Source of the DNA: Imbricaverruca yamaguchii
Lineage: Eukaryota; Arthropoda; Thecostraca; Neoverrucidae
NCBI GenBank assembly: GCA_034440575.1
Contig: JAOTOL010001626.1
Coordinates: forward strand, 2,947,501 to 3,011,500
Direction: 5' to 3'
DNA length: 64,000 nt
Part shown: piece after piece, positions 60,151 through 64,000 of the stretch
Layout of the letters: every line of letters starts with the position of its first letter
How positions within the stretch are numbered: the first letter of the stretch is position 1
Position numbers and translations under genes: made by a program
Notes under the pieces: model-generated
Databases searched by the model: none
Told to the model about the DNA's origin: nothing
Seen by the model: only the letters and a program-made list of their open reading frames with translations

Positions 60151-60655
60151 GTTGGTCTAACCACCGACACGGTCTAACGTACAACATACTACCGGCACGG
60201 CCTAACGCACAACACACCGCCGACACGGCCTAACGCACAACACACCGCCGACACGGCCTAACGCACAACACACCGCCGACACGGCCTAACGCACAACACA
60301 CCGCCGACACGGCCTAACGCACAACACACCGCCGACACGGCCTAACGCACAACACACCGCCGACACGGCCTAACGCACAACATACCGCCGACACGGTCTA
60401 ACGTACACCATACTGTTGGCACAGTCTAACGTACACCATACTGTTGGCACAGTCTAACGTACAACAGACTGCCGGTACGGTCTAACGTACAAAACACCAC
60501 AGGGACGGTTTAACATACAATACACCACCGGCACGGTCTAACGTACAACATATTACCGGCACGGCCTAACGCACAACACACCGCCGACACGGCCTAACGC
60601 ACAACACACTGCCGACACGGCCTAACGCACAACACACCGCCGACACGGCCTAACG
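60151..60655. repeat. 28-bp satellite
   Basis: About 18 copies of CACACCGCCGACACGGCC + TAACGCACAA. The outer copies and the middle (60395-60540) are diverged (TACTGTTGGCACAGTC form); the rest are almost identical. Confidence 0.96.
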
Positions 60656-60885
60656 GCCTGTTTGGGGATGACAAGAGTTGGCCCGATTTGATCGGACCGG
60701 ACGAAACTGGATCGGCTGGCGGGACGGCGACGCCGACTGATCGTCATTCATGTGGACCGGCGGGCTGGGCTTTTAGAGAACCGGAGCCCTGTCAATTAGG
60801 CATGATAGACATCTGTGATCACGATAGGGTGCGGCGGGAATGGGCCCAGTGTGGGCCGGCGAGCGCGGCCCGAATGTGGATGGGG
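60656..60885. other. GC-rich spacer
   Basis: Short unique stretch between two satellites. Nothing recognised. Confidence 0.4.
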
Positions 60886-61290
60886 TGAGCACACTCCGAT
60901 CCACTCCTGACCATTAGTGAGCACACCCCCATCCGTTCCTGACCACTAGTGAGCACACTCCGATCCACTCCTGACCATTAGTGAGCACACCCCCATCCGT
61001 TCCTGACCACTAGTGAGCACACTCCGATCCACTCCTGACCATTAGTGAGCACACCCCCATCCGTTCCTGACCACTAGTGAGCACACACCAACCACTCCTG
61101 GCCACTAGTGAGCACACCTCCATCCATTCCTGACCACTAGTGAGACACCTCCATCCGTTCCTGATCACTCGTGAGCACGCACCAACCACTCCTGACCGCT
61201 AGTGAGCACACCCACATCCGTTCCTGAGCACTCGCGAGCACACCCTCCGCTCCTGACGATTCGTGAGCACACCCATCGGCTCCTGACGAC
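60886..61290. repeat. 32-bp satellite with 64-bp dimer pattern
   Basis: About 12-13 copies of a 32-bp unit (GAGCACAC, CCATCC, TCCTGACCACTAGT). The left half alternates between CTCCGATCCACTCC and CCCCCATCCGTTCC types, giving a 64-bp dimer. Copies decay rightwards. Confidence 0.96.
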
Positions 61291-62036
61291 TCTATTCCTT
61301 GGCCCTCGTGGGTCATCCGACATCGACTTCACATAGACAACAGGCACGCTTCCGTGCTTTTCCTGCTGGAGCGCCATGCTCTCCATCAAGAGTTGTCATC
61401 CTCTCTATTAGGAGTTCCCATGCCCTCCATCTAGAGTTGCCATGCTCTCCATCAGTGTCGCCGTCCTCTCCATCCCACTTACGCACACGTGCACGCACTA
61501 CAGGCGAGACCACACAACGGATCTCTTATCTATCTTCACTGGTCTCGAAATTCAGACTCACATAATGTTTCATAAATCAGCGAAATTGATAGCTGGGAGC
61601 CATGGAGGTGATGCGTTTCGATGGCAGCTACGCCTGTATGGTCAAGGCTATGCTGGAACACACGGACACTTGCATACACATGCACACATACACCCACACA
61701 TACGCGTGCACACACATTTAAATGCCTATCCATCTGAATCTGCTTGTATATACATATATATGTTGTGTGTGTGCATGTGTGTGTGTGCATGAACATATAC
61801 TAACACACCCCACGCACACACCAGCATATGACTATGGCCACGGTAGGTCGTGAGTAGTGAGCGGGCGTGCCCCCATTGATTGGAAACCGTGTCGGAATTT
61901 CCGTTACTGACCCGGCTATGTGATTATCCGCCTCTGATACGGGGTAAGACCAGTTATTACACTTTTTGCTGTTAATAAATGGGCCAATTTCAGTCCATGG
62001 TGGGTGTTGCGGCGCTACCCGGTGCGTAAATATTGC
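61291..62036. other. Unique sequence with a short CA/TG-rich part
   Basis: 61660-61800 is rich in ACACAT and GTGTGT words, an impure microsatellite. The rest is ordinary. No gene recognised. Confidence 0.4.
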
Positions 62037-62215
62037 GAGGATGAGTGGGACTACCGTGGCGACCCCGGAGTGGGCATAAAGGCAGCACTGGACTGCGGGG
62101 ATGAGTGGGACTACCGTGGCGACCCCGGAGTGGGCATAAAGGCAGCACTGGACTGCGGGGATGAGTGGGACTACCGTGGCGAACCCAGAGTCGACATGAA
62201 AAGAGCACTCGACGG
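62037..62215. repeat. 60-bp repeat, three copies
   Basis: Three adjacent 60-bp units (GATGAGTGGGACTACCGTGG, CGACCCCGGAGTGGGCAT, AAAGGCAGCACTGGACTGCG). The first two are identical over nearly the whole unit; the third is diverged. On the plus strand it would read DEWDYRGDPGVGIKAALDCG three times, which may be chance because 60 is a multiple of three. Confidence 0.93.
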
Positions 62216-63440
<1,225 letters not shown>

Positions 63441-63702
63441 ACACACACGGCGGCGACCTCGGGGCAGCACCTGCCGGCAAGTGGCCGCTCTATCACGTGG
63501 CGGCAGGCGGCGCGACGCGTGTGTGTGTGAATGTGACCGGCCGACGGCGGGCCGCTGTCGCTTTAAGGACTCTGAAGCACACCCCGCGCCGACGCCGCGT
63601 GCCAAGAGGCCATCCTCAGCGGCGTGTGTCGCTCTGTGGATTGTGGAGGCTGTTGAGAGTAAACACACACATGCACGTACATTCGCGCACACACGTACAT
63701 AC
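63441..63702. other. GC-rich spacer
   Basis: Unique sequence before the AT microsatellite. Nothing recognised. Confidence 0.4.
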
Positions 63703-63803
63703 TATATATATATATATATATATACACGTATATATATGGATATATGTATGTGTGTATATACATATGTCTATACACATATGTATATATATACATATATATA
63801 TAT

Positions 63804-63891
<88 letters not shown>
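63703..63891. repeat. (TA)n microsatellite
   Basis: TA-rich run with GTGT and CACG interruptions to 63806, then about 84 bp of pure TA. Self-complementary throughout. Confidence 0.97.
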
Positions 63892-63895
<4 letters not shown>

Positions 63896-64000
63896 ACATA
63901 TTATGACCTCACCTACAAACATCCCCCCTCACACATACACAAGCGCACGCCGTTTATATGTGAAATTTCAATGACTGAAATCAATAAGTGAAAAGTTGTA
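63892..64000. other. Unique sequence to window end
   Basis: Nothing recognised. Confidence 0.35.

Overview
This is a stretch of eukaryotic, almost certainly animal, nuclear DNA dominated by repeats. It has no operons, no tightly packed genes and no ribosome-binding-site logic. The only host coding sequence I can defend well is a pair of minus-strand exons near the left end (1151-1280 and 2322-2693). They encode parts of two immunoglobulin domains and have correct splice signals and matching phase-1 junctions. The domain style (VKWY core, YTC box, then a VNISC second domain) resembles beat-like or uncharacterised Ig-superfamily surface proteins of arthropods. With the CR1-like LINEs, tRNA-derived SINEs and piggyBac relics, I infer an arthropod, perhaps a crustacean or chelicerate, but the species cannot be fixed from the sequence alone.

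Layout. 1-430 is a 15-bp minisatellite running off the left edge. 0.4-2.8 kb holds the Ig exons, with a 23-bp minisatellite in their shared intron. 2.8-5.6 kb is a 57-bp satellite split by a 5'-truncated CR1-like LINE. 6.7-8.6 kb is a 37-bp satellite that turns into a 45-bp one. 9.7-13.7 kb carries 20-, 21-, 20- and 32-36-bp arrays. 16.1-16.7 kb and 19.8-21.8 kb hold two more copies of the same LINE, the second nearly intact in its reverse-transcriptase part. 22.1-26.3 kb is a block of 37-bp (E-box-bearing), 21-bp and 56-bp satellites. 28.7-29.3 kb is a 14-bp satellite next to a cluster of CRE-like sites. 36.1-37.8 kb is a broken piggyBac transposon. 39.9-43.4 kb holds 28-, 37- and 66-bp arrays. 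45.1-46.2 kb is a second, decayed LINE family. 51.4-53.3 kb has a 47-bp repeat and a TTAA-flanked piggyBac-like non-autonomous element. 55.4-58.0 kb has four tRNA-like SINE modules, one with a perfect 14-bp target-site duplication. 59.1-63.9 kb is a run of satellites and microsatellites.

By rough count, tandem repeats make up about a quarter of the window. Most long open frames are by-products of arrays whose unit is a multiple of three or which simply lack stops; they should not be read as proteins.

I see no rRNA, no intact functional tRNA, no CRISPR array (the arrays lack unique spacers), and no gene cluster that looks like a new defence or metabolic system. The most informative observations concern repeat biology: satellite unit change by an 8-bp insertion, transposons caught inside satellites, a TTAA MITE sharing its terminal bases with the piggyBac relic, and a fresh SINE at the end of a possible exon.
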